Assembly (NCBI GenBank): GCA_027946365.1
Contig: JAPEUQ010000005.1
Span: forward strand, 1,116,001 to 1,180,000
Reading direction: 5' to 3'
From: Kalmusia sp. IMI 367209
Taxonomy: Eukaryota; Ascomycota; Dothideomycetes; Pleosporales; Didymosphaeriaceae
DNA: 64,000 bases
A program made the translations under genes and the position numbers. The notes below the pieces were generated by a model. That model did not search any database and was not told the DNA's origin. It saw only the letters and a list, made by a program, of their open reading frames with translations. This document shows, piece after piece, positions 54,912-64,000 of this stretch (positions are counted from its first letter, which is position 1; each line of letters starts with the position of its first letter).

Positions 54912-56627
54912 CTCGTTAGGGACCAAGTTACGTGACTCGAAGAAGCACTAGCTGAAGGACAGCATGCATTTTCTTCTCAGACGTCGGAAAGTGGTAGAAT
55001 GTTGGTATCATCTTTTGCCATCTTAAGGATCAATTTCAGTTGCTCTATTACTCACCTCATGTCAAAGATCATTATATGTATGAAGAATCTATTCAATATA
55101 ATATCTATATCATATCTGTCCATTAGTATGTCCAAAAACATTGCGTAGTCAAGGAAATGGCTTGCTTCAATATTTCGTGAAGAGCATAAGGTTTATAGGA
55201 AGCGGTTAATTGAGAGATGAACAAGCTATCCATATGTGTCCGCACCTGTTATGCTATGCATGGTCAGGCAGCTATTACTAATGTTAGCACGAAGCGGGAA
55301 TGAAGCATTGCCCCAGAAAGATGGTCCAAGACTCATTGTGAAAAGTGCAGTCTTAGCACTAATAGTAGAAAATGTGTCGTATAAATTCGAGAATGGCTGG
55401 TCTCTGATCGGCTCACAGACTACAGGTCGGCGGTTAAATCTATGAACGAGGTGGGCCCTCAATGTCAGCCAAACCTCAAAACCTTGTAGCTCCCTGGACG
55501 AAATCAGTACTTGCTCTAGAATTGGTGAACGATGCGCAAAAAAGGAGCTTGAAACGGCATACTCGTAGCGAAGAGAGGAATAATCAAGAATTTGCCAAGT
55601 GCACTTCCCAAGGCCCTTAAAAGCTTCGCATCAAGGTCTGCGAATAGGAGAAGAGCTTGAGAGTATACAGGACCAGATTGAGTCAGTGCTGCTATTTTCT
55701 CTGGCCGTTTCTGGTAGCTTTATTGCGACTCTGCTTACCAGCTGTCCGCGCCTTCCGGGCGCAGCAGTAGTCATCGCGAGTGCGCATCAAGCGAGGACCC
55801 GAATCCTCCAGGGGAGCAGAGTCGGGCACGTTCCTAACTATTGACGTCCGAAACGTTTCATCCGGTAATGGATTTATTGCCTATCTTTCCCGATAAAGTG
55901 TATTACCTTCCAAAATTCAACTTTTTACTAATTTGTAAGGGTATAGTGTCATAATTTCGTTCAGTATGAGCAAATGGTCCTTTCGCATTTTGTTATTCTG
56001 CCGCTCATACTCGAGAATATTTCAGCACCATACAACGTGTTCATTGGCAGAATAACGCTCACACATCGCAATGATCTGGCGTCTGATCAGCCCTTATCAT
56101 CGTGGTATGATCTTTAAATTGAAAGTATATGGAGCTCTGTCGATATGACACTGTGCTGTATCCACATCATGCTTTAGATCAATCAACAAATGAGGTGACT
56201 GGTCCCCTCTCGGCATCTATTCCACTACGAAAACCCGTTATCCTGCTCTATGGAACGGCGACTACAGCTAAGAACTAAACTATGTAGAGTAGCGACGGAG
56301 GGTAGCAGGTGGCTTGTTCTCCTCATTGGCCCTCCATCGCTTGTGCACATAATGAACAAGCCTACAGGGCAATAAAAGGCTGCAACAGGTATCCCTGAGA
56401 TGATCACGATAGAAGAGTTCCGAGTCGCGATCGAAAGGAGTCGCGTGGGGGATTGTTGGGCTCACTCCTTTAATCCGTATGTTTTCCAATGCCTGTTCAT
56501 AAGTGCTTGCTTACCGTTACTCTTTTAAGAATTGTGATACCTGCTTTCTCACTGGGAGTTAGACTTTTCAGCTCGGCCCTTTTCCTCTTATTTAGATACC
56601 CTCTTCTGCTCTTTTCTTTTCTCCACC
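54912..56627. other. Intergenic, nothing recognised
   Basis: A 1.7-kb gap with only short frames. The last 50 bp before the next ATG is a pyrimidine-rich leader (56578-56627) ending CCACC. Confidence 0.45.
56578..56627 (+). promoter_or_regulatory. CT-rich leader of the mannosyltransferase gene
   Basis: Long C/T tracts (cttttcctcttatttag, ctcttttcttttctccacc) run directly into the ATG at 56628, a common core-promoter/5'-leader feature of highly expressed fungal genes. The CCACCATG context supports this start. Confidence 0.5.
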
Positions 56628-58229
56628 ATGATACTCGGCAGCACACGATCCTCAGCGATAACCATACACTTGGGCATTCCTTCATTCACAGTCTTTCTAT
56701 ATCTTCTACTCTGGTCCTCGCAACGGAATGTGACCCCAAATCAGTTCTTCGCTCATGAGCACAACGCTACGTCCACTCTTTCAGTTCCTAATAGCCAAAA
56801 GTCCTCTTCTGGAACTAACAATGTCACGACGCAAAGCCAAAGTGCTCCTCCCGATATTAAAGCCAGCATCGAGTTTCATGACTCGAACGATGAATTCTGG
56901 AACACTCTTTCCCGCGCGCTTGAAGATGCTCGACCGAAATGTCCGCCGATCGTACATACCCCAAACGGACTGAACGCTACGGATAAGAAGCACGAACCGT
57001 TGCGTCCACACAAGCCGCGTCCAGATAACATTAATATGACCAACGAGGCCGAGAAGGAGCTCATGCGCGCGCATTACTCTATGCGCAAAGCAGCTTTTCG
57101 CCTAGGCCCAGACATACCCTTTGTGAGAAATACGACCGGAATCGTGGTGACTTCGAGCCCTAAGCAGATGCCATATCTTCTTGTCTCTTTGCGCATGTTG
57201 CGAAAGACAGAAAGCCAGCTTCCCGTGGAGCTCTTTGTTGCCGACCAGTCTGAGTACAACGCCACGATGTGTGAAGGAGTCCTTCGCACGCTCAACACGC
57301 GATGCGTTGTAATGTCTCAGATCTTTGCGACCAAAATAGAACACTTTCAGTACAAGGTGTTCGCCATTCTTCTCTCCTCGTTTCAGAACGTCCTCTTCCT
57401 CGATAGCGATGCATTCCCGATACACGATCCCACGCCGCTCTTCACGCTTCGACCGTTCTCGTCTCATGGACTTGTTGTGTTTCCAGACATTTGGGGTAGT
57501 ACCGTATCTGCGCACTACTATCACATCGCCGGCATCCCAGAGGTCCCGATTTCGACACCTCTCGCATCAGAAACGGGGCAAGTGTTGATAGATAAGAGTA
57601 AACATCAGGAGAGTTTTCTGATGACTTTGTATTATAACTACTACGGGCCATCACACTATTATACCATACTCTCGCAAGGAAGCGCCGGCCCAGGCGACAA
57701 GGATACGTTCATCCAAGGAGCTACGGCTGTAGACTTGCCGTTCTACGCAGTCAAAACAAGCGAGATGGGACTAGGTCGATCGGGTGGATTTGGAGGCGAA
57801 GGTTTCCATATGCTCGGCATGGCGCAACGAGATCCGTCGGAGGACTTCTTGTATGGGCCACCGATGCCGAATCATCTTCATGAGGAAGATAGCTGGGACG
57901 ACGATGATGCGGCGGATGCAGAAGGCTCCGTAGCCCTTACAAGGCCACGGGTACCGCGCCCAATGTTTGTGCACCAGATGATTTTCAAGATACGACCAGG
58001 CCTGATCCTGCGGGCGGATGTGAATTCGTATAAAAATGCAGAAGGAGGTTGGCAGCGAATGTGGACAAGCGATGAGGATTCCGTCAAGACGTTTGGATAT
58101 GATGCTGAAAAGGTTTTGTGGGAAGTCCTCGAACACGTGTCTTGCTTGGATGGAATAGAACCTGAAGCTTGTGATAAGCTCAAAGAATATCGTGCGGCAG
58201 TCTTCGGTGGCAGCAAGTCGAGTGAATGA
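56628..58229 (+). CDS. Mnn1/Mnn2-family alpha-mannosyltransferase
   Basis: The single exon encodes 533 aa with type II membrane topology. A short cytosolic tail is followed by an anchor at about 14-32 (LGIPSFTVFLYLLLWSS), an Asn/Ser-rich stem with N-glycosylation sequons, then the catalytic domain. The domain contains GIVVTSSPKQMPYLLVSLRML, LPVELFVADQSEY and NVLFLDSDAFPIHDP with the DxD nucleotide-sugar motif (Asp259-Ser-Asp261). GLVVFPDIWG, SETGQVLIDKSKH and GDKDTFIQGA follow. These are the landmarks of fungal Mnn-type Golgi mannosyltransferases that extend N-glycan outer chains or other mannans using GDP-mannose. Alpha-1,2 versus alpha-1,3 linkage cannot be decided. Confidence 0.87.
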   Translation: MILGSTRSSAITIHLGIPSFTVFLYLLLWSSQRNVTPNQFFAHEHNATSTLSVPNSQKSSSGTNNVTTQSQSAPPDIKASIEFHDSNDEFWNTLSRALEDARPKCPPIVHTPNGLNATDKKHEPLRPHKPRPDNINMTNEAEKELMRAHYSMRKAAFRLGPDIPFVRNTTGIVVTSSPKQMPYLLVSLRMLRKTESQLPVELFVADQSEYNATMCEGVLRTLNTRCVVMSQIFATKIEHFQYKVFAILLSSFQNVLFLDSDAFPIHDPTPLFTLRPFSSHGLVVFPDIWGSTVSAHYYHIAGIPEVPISTPLASETGQVLIDKSKHQESFLMTLYYNYYGPSHYYTILSQGSAGPGDKDTFIQGATAVDLPFYAVKTSEMGLGRSGGFGGEGFHMLGMAQRDPSEDFLYGPPMPNHLHEEDSWDDDDAADAEGSVALTRPRVPRPMFVHQMIFKIRPGLILRADVNSYKNAEGGWQRMWTSDEDSVKTFGYDAEKVLWEVLEHVSCLDGIEPEACDKLKEYRAAVFGGSKSSE

Positions 58230-58861
58230 TTAGTCGCAACGAAGCAAAGAGAAGGTATTGAAGGAAGAGCAGAGCAAAGTTGACGTTGAATGGAACTAAT
58301 AATACAACTTGGTATGGCACACCGGCAAGAAGGCAACACAACTAGAACACTAGTTTGTGATAAATGGTTTCTAGGAAGACACGGGGTCATTGAGGGTCGT
58401 GGAACACACACGTGCAGCTTTGAGACTTCGTAATCGGTGTTTATCCTTTTTGTCCGAATTGGCATGCGCATCTTCGGTACTGTAAACTGTAAGACAGAAT
58501 CATGTTTCGAGGACAGTATGAGTCGAGCTCAACACCAAATGTCAACAAACCTGCCATAGGGTCCAATCAAGATGAGCTGAGATCCGAGATGATTCGTGAG
58601 GGTGCTGCGCCTCGATCATCTTGCGTGATGCGTAATGTTGCCTTGCCAGCCGTGCGACACCAGCCCCGTGTTCTATGACGTCATATTTCCGTCCAGTTCA
58701 TAAATGCCACTCATCCCAATCGCCGGTACGCTCAGCATATTCAAAAAGAAACTTCAATTTGACTGCAATTTGAAACCCTACCAACATAACTTGATCCGAA
58801 CAATACCAGATCGCTACATCTCAGAACCTCCCTACCAGATCGCTCCAGACCATCGATCACT
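58230..58861. other. Intergenic between mannosyltransferase and small Gly-rich gene
   Basis: No gene is supported. The long frame on the minus strand (57878-58471) is mostly antisense to the mannosyltransferase. Confidence 0.45.
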
Positions 58862-59125
58862 ATGCCTATCGGCCAGCAAGAATCGGGCGTCACTTCGGGC
58901 GTAAAGTTTGTCACATCAACAGTCGGTAACACGGTGGGCGGCGTCACCAATACAGTTGGTGGCGTTGTTGGCGCTCTTGGGAGAGGCGTCGGTGAGACGC
59001 TAGAAGGGGCGACGGGCAGTGCGGGGAGGCCTGTAGCGAGGGGCATTGCAGATGCGACGACGAGTATTGAGGATGGAGCGAATAAAATCGCGGGAGGCGT
59101 CAAGCGGGCTGGTGAGGGGAAATAG
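58862..59125 (+). CDS. Small glycine/valine-rich protein
   Basis: The 87-aa frame has repeating amphipathic segments: VKFVTSTVGNTVGGVTNTVGG, VVGALGRGVGETLEGATGSAG and ADATTSIEDGANKIAGGVKRAG. The spacing of GG/VG pairs resembles small fungal stress- or spore-associated proteins that I know only as hypothetical. It has no signal peptide. The start context (cactATGCC) is acceptable. Short length lowers confidence, but the composition is non-random and the frame ends cleanly at TAG 59123-59125. Confidence 0.65.
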   Translation: MPIGQQESGVTSGVKFVTSTVGNTVGGVTNTVGGVVGALGRGVGETLEGATGSAGRPVARGIADATTSIEDGANKIAGGVKRAGEGK

Positions 59126-60937
59126 ACGGGAAGATCCTAGATGGAAGGTGGAAGGTCAGAGAGGAGATGGGAAGAAGTAAGAACATGGGAGGAGATATTA
59201 TACGAAGTTTGAATACCCGATCTACGACGAGCACGGATTTCTATGCTATTCAATTTGCCAGACGAATGCAAATTGTGGATATGTTCTCTTAGTGTCGACG
59301 AATGAAGTAAATGAATGATGGATGTTTTGGGTCCTCAATATTCGATCGACCCCCCCATGCATGATGCTTCGTATATTGCACGAGTTGTCTTTCTGTCTGT
59401 AGCCAAAACAAGGAAGAGGTTACGATCAAATCGTTGGAGCTCTGTAGATGAGGTTTTGTTTGACTTTATCTCCGTTATCTTAGTCTCGTCGGCCAATGTC
59501 ATAGTGGGCAGTAACCCGGCACCATCTCCATAGTCCAGACTCCATGATACGGCGGCACCCTTGCCATCTTCCTGCCACACGGAGCCTCGTGTTCTCAGCC
59601 GAGTGACATCGCAGCGGGGAACCCTGTGGAGATCTTGGCTCAGATTCTGCATTCCAATCTCGATGATGGACACGGTATTTCCCCAACAGGCAGACAGCAA
59701 CGTCTCAGACCAGCATACCGTAGACAAATCCGCACGAAGATCCCAGATCTCGCACGGTTCGCGCTTGAAAGCATCAATCAGGCGCTGCAAACGATTGTAA
59801 ATAGAAGGCGCTGATTGTTCGACCAAAACCCCACCGAAACGTCACGACGTCATTGTCGCTTTAGCATCTCCGCCCATCGGATATTCTTCGCTTTTCGCGG
59901 CACATCTGACGTGCCCCAACCACCCACAAGCAATCCGGCTGTTTCGAAAGTGCTTTGATGTTGTCTCGTTGAGGAGCCAACGGCGACCGCGGAGGCGGGG
60001 TGGCTGGAAAGTGTCTCTGCCGCCACACTTTACCCCAAAAATCGTGCATTAGCGCAAGGCCTACTGTTGCATCCGCTGCAAGTCCTCGACGTCAATCCTT
60101 TCAAGCTCACCTATCGTTACCCTTTCTGGTCGAGAATATTGGACCCCGCGCATCCTCTGACCAATTGACTTTGAATGCACTACAACGACACCCATATTCG
60201 ATCGCAGATCTAAGCTGTGGCTTTTGTCGAGAAGTACATGCACGCGGTCCTTTTTCCGTCTCTACCGCGTCCGGCAAGACATGGAGGATGCGGTTCGTAG
60301 TGGAATGTGGCCTCTAGAGTGAGAATGGCTTCATCTCGAGCGGTCAGATTACGTTGGAAGTGACTGCTGACCGTCCCTGATATTGGGGTCTTTCTGCCAC
60401 GAGCTTCCACACTGAACATTCTTGGTACTGGGAACCTTCATAAGGCATCAGCTCGTAGGCTTGCTCATTCCGCTATGCATGTAAGACCGAGAAAGAGCTA
60501 GGGAGCCCTCGGCTACAGAGGGGTTCAGTCACGCTTCCAACCGTGACATGCATGGAATGGTGGGGATAGCACTGCATTGTCCAATGAGGTGCTGAACAGC
60601 TGCAGTTTTAGCCAGCTCCTCCAGCCATTTCTTTGCGCTTTCCCACTAGAGCCAACGGATTTTATTGACGCGTACGGTGTGGGTGTAGGTGATCGGCCTT
60701 GGTCCGAGTGTTCAGTCGCCGCATACGTCCTACATCATGCCGATGACATGATGCAGCTTGGGTATTTAGTTGTCTTACCCGCCTTTTCTCCCTCTCCACT
60801 GTCGTTGTCGTGGTGATTAAATCGATTGCAGCCTTGAGACTGATACCTCGTTTCTCAGTCTACGCTTTCGTTATTGCTATACACTCAACCTGTATATAAA
60901 CACCTGTTATCCGTTCGATATCGGTCCATCAGCAAAC
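59126..60937. other. Intergenic, nothing convincing
   Basis: A 163-codon minus-strand frame (59335-59826) could be a small gene but shows no family features. The rest is unassigned. The right end contains the TATA box and leader of the PIR-type gene. Confidence 0.4.
60893..60900 (+). promoter_or_regulatory. TATA box of PIR-type wall protein gene
   Basis: TATATAAA lies 38 bp upstream of the ATG at 60938. Transcription would have to start close to the codon, which fungal TATA genes do. Confidence 0.55.
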
Positions 60938-62108
60938 ATGAAGTCTTTTGTTGCCCTCGCCCTCGCGGCGTCCGCTATTGCGCTTCCTCAACAATCTTCC
61001 GGATCGGGTTGCGAAGACTCTCGCGATGGTAGCTTTCAAATTTCGGTCGTCAACGTTACCGACTCTTCCAGCAAGCGTAGTGTCGAAAGACGCCAGCTTT
61101 CTGGTACCCTGACCCTCACCTTGGAAGATGGTGTCCTGAAGGACCAGGCCGGCCGTGACGGCTACATTGCGTCAAACCATCAGTAAGGTCAATGCTTGCA
61201 ACGTCGCGAACAATACCTAATGTTGAATAGGTTCCAGTTCGACCAGCCCATACAGGATGGTGCCCTGGAAACATCCGGATTTTCCGTCTGTAGCAATGGG
61301 ACATTGGCGCTCGGCGGATCTGCCATATGGTACCAATGCTACTCCGGCGGCTTCTACAATCTTTACGATGAGTCGCAGGGCAAGCAGTGTAACCCAATAT
61401 ACATTTACGCTCAGTCAAGCGGCGGCAGCACTGCCACTGCGTCTGGCGCCGTTAGCCAGGTTCGTCTACTCTAATTGCATAGTTAGACATGACTTTACTG
61501 ACAAGTCGTAGGCTACGGATGGTCAGCCCGCTGCTTCGACCCAGGTCTCCGCGCCTGCAGTTTCTCAGATCACTGATGGACAGCCACAAGCCCCTACCTC
61601 GCAGGCACCACCTCCTGTCACCCAGATTTCTGATGGGCAGCCCCAAGCACCCACCTCTCAGGGATCGGCTCCTGTCGTCTCCCAGATCTCTGATGGACAG
61701 CCCCAAGCACCCACGTCGCAGGCACCAGCCCCTGTCGTCTCTCAGATTTCTGATGGGCAGCCCCAGGCCCCGACATCCCAGGCTCCTTTGGTTTCTCAGA
61801 TCTCTGATGGTCAGCCTCAAGCCCCTACGGGAGCCCCCGTCACCCAGATCAGTGACGGCCAGGTCCAGGCACCCACTGGCGCCCCGCTCGTCTCTCAGAT
61901 CAGCGACGGCCAACCCCAAGCTCCTGTCGCTACTCCTTCAGGCCCTCTCGTCTCACAGATCTCCGACGGCCAACCTCAGGCTCCCACAGGCAACTACACC
62001 GCACCGAGCGCGACCAGCCCCACTGAGTTCACCGGTGCCGCTGCTACTCCCATTGCTGCTGCTGGTGCTCTCGTTGCCGGTTTGATGGGTATGGTAGCCA
62101 TGCTATAA
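60938..62108 (+). CDS. PIR-repeat cell-wall protein with GPI-type C-terminus
   Basis: The coding region is join(60938..61182, 61231..61459, 61512..62108), 356 aa; introns are 48 and 52 nt and both keep frame. The signal peptide is [17 protein letters not shown], and a dibasic/RR region (VERRQL) lies at about 52. A Cys-containing domain follows ([59 protein letters not shown]), like the domain that ends yeast PIR proteins. Then come eight [15 protein letters not shown] units, in which the Q of [IT]xDGQ is the residue that forms ester links to beta-1,3-glucan in PIR proteins. The end, [20 protein letters not shown], looks like a GPI-attachment signal. Domain order is reversed relative to yeast PIRs. 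Confidence 0.85.
61549..61990 (+). repeat. PIR-type coding repeat, 8 units
   Basis: Units of about 48-60 nt encode [12 protein letters not shown] followed by variable SQ/GA-P linkers. Similarity is high at the nucleotide level (cagatctctgatggacagcc), so unit number may vary between strains. Confidence 0.85.
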
Positions 62109-63047
62109 GCATGTACGATATCATCAGAACATGTGAAGTTTACTTGGTCATTCAGCTTCCTTTGTTATGGTTGTCTATGAGATGAAAGGGATATGAAGCT
62201 ATGCATATACGAGGCACTCCTTTGGCGTATACTTGGCGACATTATTTTCGCGTGTCGCGGTTCGGTAATGGCAGGGCATGCATTCAAGGTTACCATGATG
62301 TAAATAGCTAAAGTACTAATCATAATCTGTGTTACCTTTAAGCAAGCAATTTGGTGTCGTATTTTCTTCATCATCATGGCAGTATTGGAAGAGACCTTCA
62401 ATATGTCTAGTCTTCACTGTCTACGTTTTCTCTAAGAAACTTGTGCCGACTGTTGCACCACTTGACATGTTCAATGTATCAAACGTCATCAGCGACCTCG
62501 GAGCTGCGATAGCCATTTGAGCCGCAGTCACCCTAACCGATGCCGCCACTAGCTCGTACCTCGTACCATTGCGCGTTAGCCCCAAGTGTGGTACACTATT
62601 CGAAATCGATAGTCGAGAAAGCAGGATCCCGAAGCTAAGTAGACCCCGACTTTTAACTATGACCAGCCGAACCACGGTATCCAGTTCGGTCCGATCTCGA
62701 CTTCTTCCCTAAGTCACAGCACTATGGCATGTTGACACATGACTCTATGTAAGACCCTGGGTTGTTTTTAAAGGTCTCGTCTCAGAATGTCCGTGTACAA
62801 GTGTGCTTGAGAGGTGTGCCTAGAGGAGATTACAGAACAGCATGGGCAGTACGGTTTTTCGGAGACATGTCAATTGAACCAATATTTAGCTCATTATGCA
62901 GATTCGTAGCAATTCTCATTGAAATTGACCAGAAAAAGGAAGACAAGGAACTGGTATCATATACATCATTCATAACTCCCTATTGGCCAAAAACCTGCTA
63001 TTATGCGAACATATACTCCAATTTTATTTTGTCATCCCCGTCTACCT
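62109..63047. other. Intergenic with possible 5S rRNA-like relic
   Basis: There is no supported protein gene. A 5S-like segment is described separately. The frame at 62762-63175 is largely antisense to the next gene's 3' end. Confidence 0.4.
62656..62766 (+). pseudogene. Possible degenerate 5S rRNA copy
   Basis: The segment has ordered echoes of fungal 5S rRNA: ACTATGACCA at the 5' side, ATCCAGTTCGGTCCGATCTCG (compare the conserved CCCGTCCGATCTC region), AAGTCACAG, and CCTGGGTTG followed by a T run at the 3' side. Its length (about 111 nt) is close to a 5S gene. Internal similarity is poor, so this is tentative. Confidence 0.3.
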
Positions 63048-64000
63048 TCACCAAGCAAACACGGCAGCAAGCACCGCCATCCCCGCAGCGCCCACCCATT
63101 GCGCGCTCCCCGACGCCAAATCGGCACCCGAATCCGTCTGCACCGGTACAGACGAAGAAGAAGTCGAACTCGTAGCATTCGGTACCACAGAAGTCAGAAG
63201 GACCGTCGAACCTGCAGGCACCTCGGTAGATGCAGGCGCAAAGCTGGTTGTCCTCACAGCTGGTGACGTCTGCACCTGAGCGGGCTCGGTTGGCAGCTCA
63301 GATACCGCTGATGGGGATGTGTTTGTTGCTGCACTTGGTGCACGCGCACTGCTCGACGGCGCCACGCTTTGGGAGCTTTCAATCTCTGTCGTAGCAGCCA
63401 CAGACTGTGTCGATGCCGCACTCGATGCTGCACTAGATGGTGCACTAGATGGTGCACTAGATGGTGCACTCGATGGTACACTCGACGAAAGACTCGCAGC
63501 GGGACTACTCGATACGTCTCCTGCTCCTCCTTCTTCTCCACCACCACCACTTAGCTTAACAGTCATGCCTAGCCCCGCAACCGCCGCATCGAAACCATTA
63601 TCGGACTGAAATGCCTGCGCATCGAATGACTCCCCTTCAGCAGGCAACTTCAATTGCGTGATTGTCTGCCGCTGGGGATTGAGATACATCAAGAATGTGT
63701 ATTTCGCCTCGTCGCCTGTCTCGCCTAGGCTGCCGGGCGCCTTGTATTCGAAAAGAGCGTCGTCGTCGGACGCGATGTTGACGATATCGCTCGTGGTCTT
63801 GAAGTTGGCGCGGGCGTAGTGTAATGTGCGAGAAGAGGAAGATGTGGTGTCGAGCATGATGATTGTGTAGATTGTGAGAGGAGAGATGCCTGAGGAGTCG
63901 CCGAGCGCGAAGGTGGGCTCTTTGGAGACATCTGGGTTGTAGTGTGAGTACGATGCTGTGGTACATCTCATGAGCGAAGAACTGCTACATACCGTTCTGC
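63048..64000 (-). CDS. PEBP-like GPI-type secreted protein, 5' end outside window
   Basis: The last exon runs from about 63955 to 63048, and a minus-strand donor GTATGT (63987-63992) shows an upstream exon running to the edge. Two in-frame acceptors are possible (63956 or about 59 nt after the donor). The visible part resembles the phosphatidylethanolamine-binding fold: EPTFALGDSSGISPLTIYTIIMLD, then RTLHYARANF and EAKYTFLMYLNPQ. A Ser/Ala/Pro-rich stalk (SSAPSSAPSSAP units) and a hydrophobic end (WVGAAGMAVLAAVFAW) typical of GPI attachment follow. Fungal members are wall- or membrane-anchored; ligand and role are unknown. The signal peptide is not in the window. Confidence 0.7.
   Translation of the reverse strand, partial: RTVCSSSSLMRCTTASYSHYNPDVSKEPTFALGDSSGISPLTIYTIIMLDTTSSSSRTLHYARANFKTTSDIVNIASDDDALFEYKAPGSLGETGDEAKYTFLMYLNPQRQTITQLKLPAEGESFDAQAFQSDNGFDAAVAGLGMTVKLSGGGGEEGGAGDVSSSPAASLSSSVPSSAPSSAPSSAPSSAASSAASTQSVAATTEIESSQSVAPSSSARAPSAATNTSPSAVSELPTEPAQVQTSPAVRTTSFAPASTEVPAGSTVLLTSVVPNATSSTSSSSVPVQTDSGADLASGSAQWVGAAGMAVLAAVFAW
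63430..63485 (-). repeat. 12-bp coding repeat in PEBP-like gene stalk
   Basis: On the plus strand gatggtgcacta repeats about four to five times, encoding SSAP/SSAP tetrads in the Ser-rich stalk on the minus strand. The in-frame period gives length polymorphism without frameshift. Confidence 0.8.

Noticed and set aside
57878..58471. 197-codon minus-strand ORF
   Set aside because: Mostly antisense to the well-supported mannosyltransferase gene; composition follows the complement of its codons.
59335..59826. 163-codon minus-strand ORF
   Set aside because: No recognisable family, no splice context, and an overlapping forward frame of similar quality.

Overview
The window looks like nuclear DNA of a filamentous ascomycete (Pezizomycotina). 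A dothideomycete is my guess, but nothing here proves the class. The reasons are genes split by 48-60 nt introns with GT...AG ends and CTRAY-type branch sites, HET-domain and HET-NACHT-WD40 genes, a DUF4419 gene, PIR-type and PEBP-type cell-wall proteins, a pogo/Fot1-like transposase relic, and AT-rich, TpA-rich gene-free blocks of the kind left by repeat-induced point mutation (RIP).

The left two thirds (1-44 kb) is an accessory compartment. It opens with a HET-NACHT-WD40 gene (304-4682) that becomes intact once a 50-nt intron is recognised. An AT-rich block, a secreted lysine-rich protein (7.1-8.2 kb) and an ankyrin protein follow. Next comes a graveyard: a pogo transposase fused to a HET 3' relic, an Aurora-kinase-like pseudogene with a premature TGA and DFG changed to DFD, a pogo tail and a frameshifted small gene. 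A DUF4419 gene and a HET gene diverge from 18.7-18.9 kb, followed by a second HET-NACHT-WD40 relic and another AT-rich block. Between 25.4 and 34.1 kb are two more secreted lysine-rich proteins, one of which looks like an RNase T1-type fold with every catalytic residue replaced, and a secreted protein with deaminase-like zinc motifs. From 34.9 to 44 kb come an F-box gene, an intron-containing tRNA-Gly, a frameshifted dienelactone hydrolase, a transcription factor and an MFS transporter that have both lost their 5' halves at one breakpoint, and a three-exon HET gene.

The right third (44.5-64 kb) is calmer and looks like core genome: an RGS-domain protein with three C-terminal membrane segments, two unrecognised genes, a D-threonine aldolase/D-serine dehydratase-like PLP enzyme, an Mnn-type mannosyltransferase, a small glycine-rich protein, a PIR-repeat GPI-type wall protein, and a PEBP-like GPI-type protein that runs off the right edge.

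The most interesting content is the set of secreted, Lys/Arg-tailed proteins with toxin-like folds (RNase-like, deaminase-like and one uncharacterised globular domain), interspersed with HET and NLR-like recognition genes and repeats. I read it as a rapidly evolving offence/self-recognition compartment; this is inference. A tRNA-Gly-derived repeat family is also visible. All domain assignments were made by eye from the sequence, with no database search.
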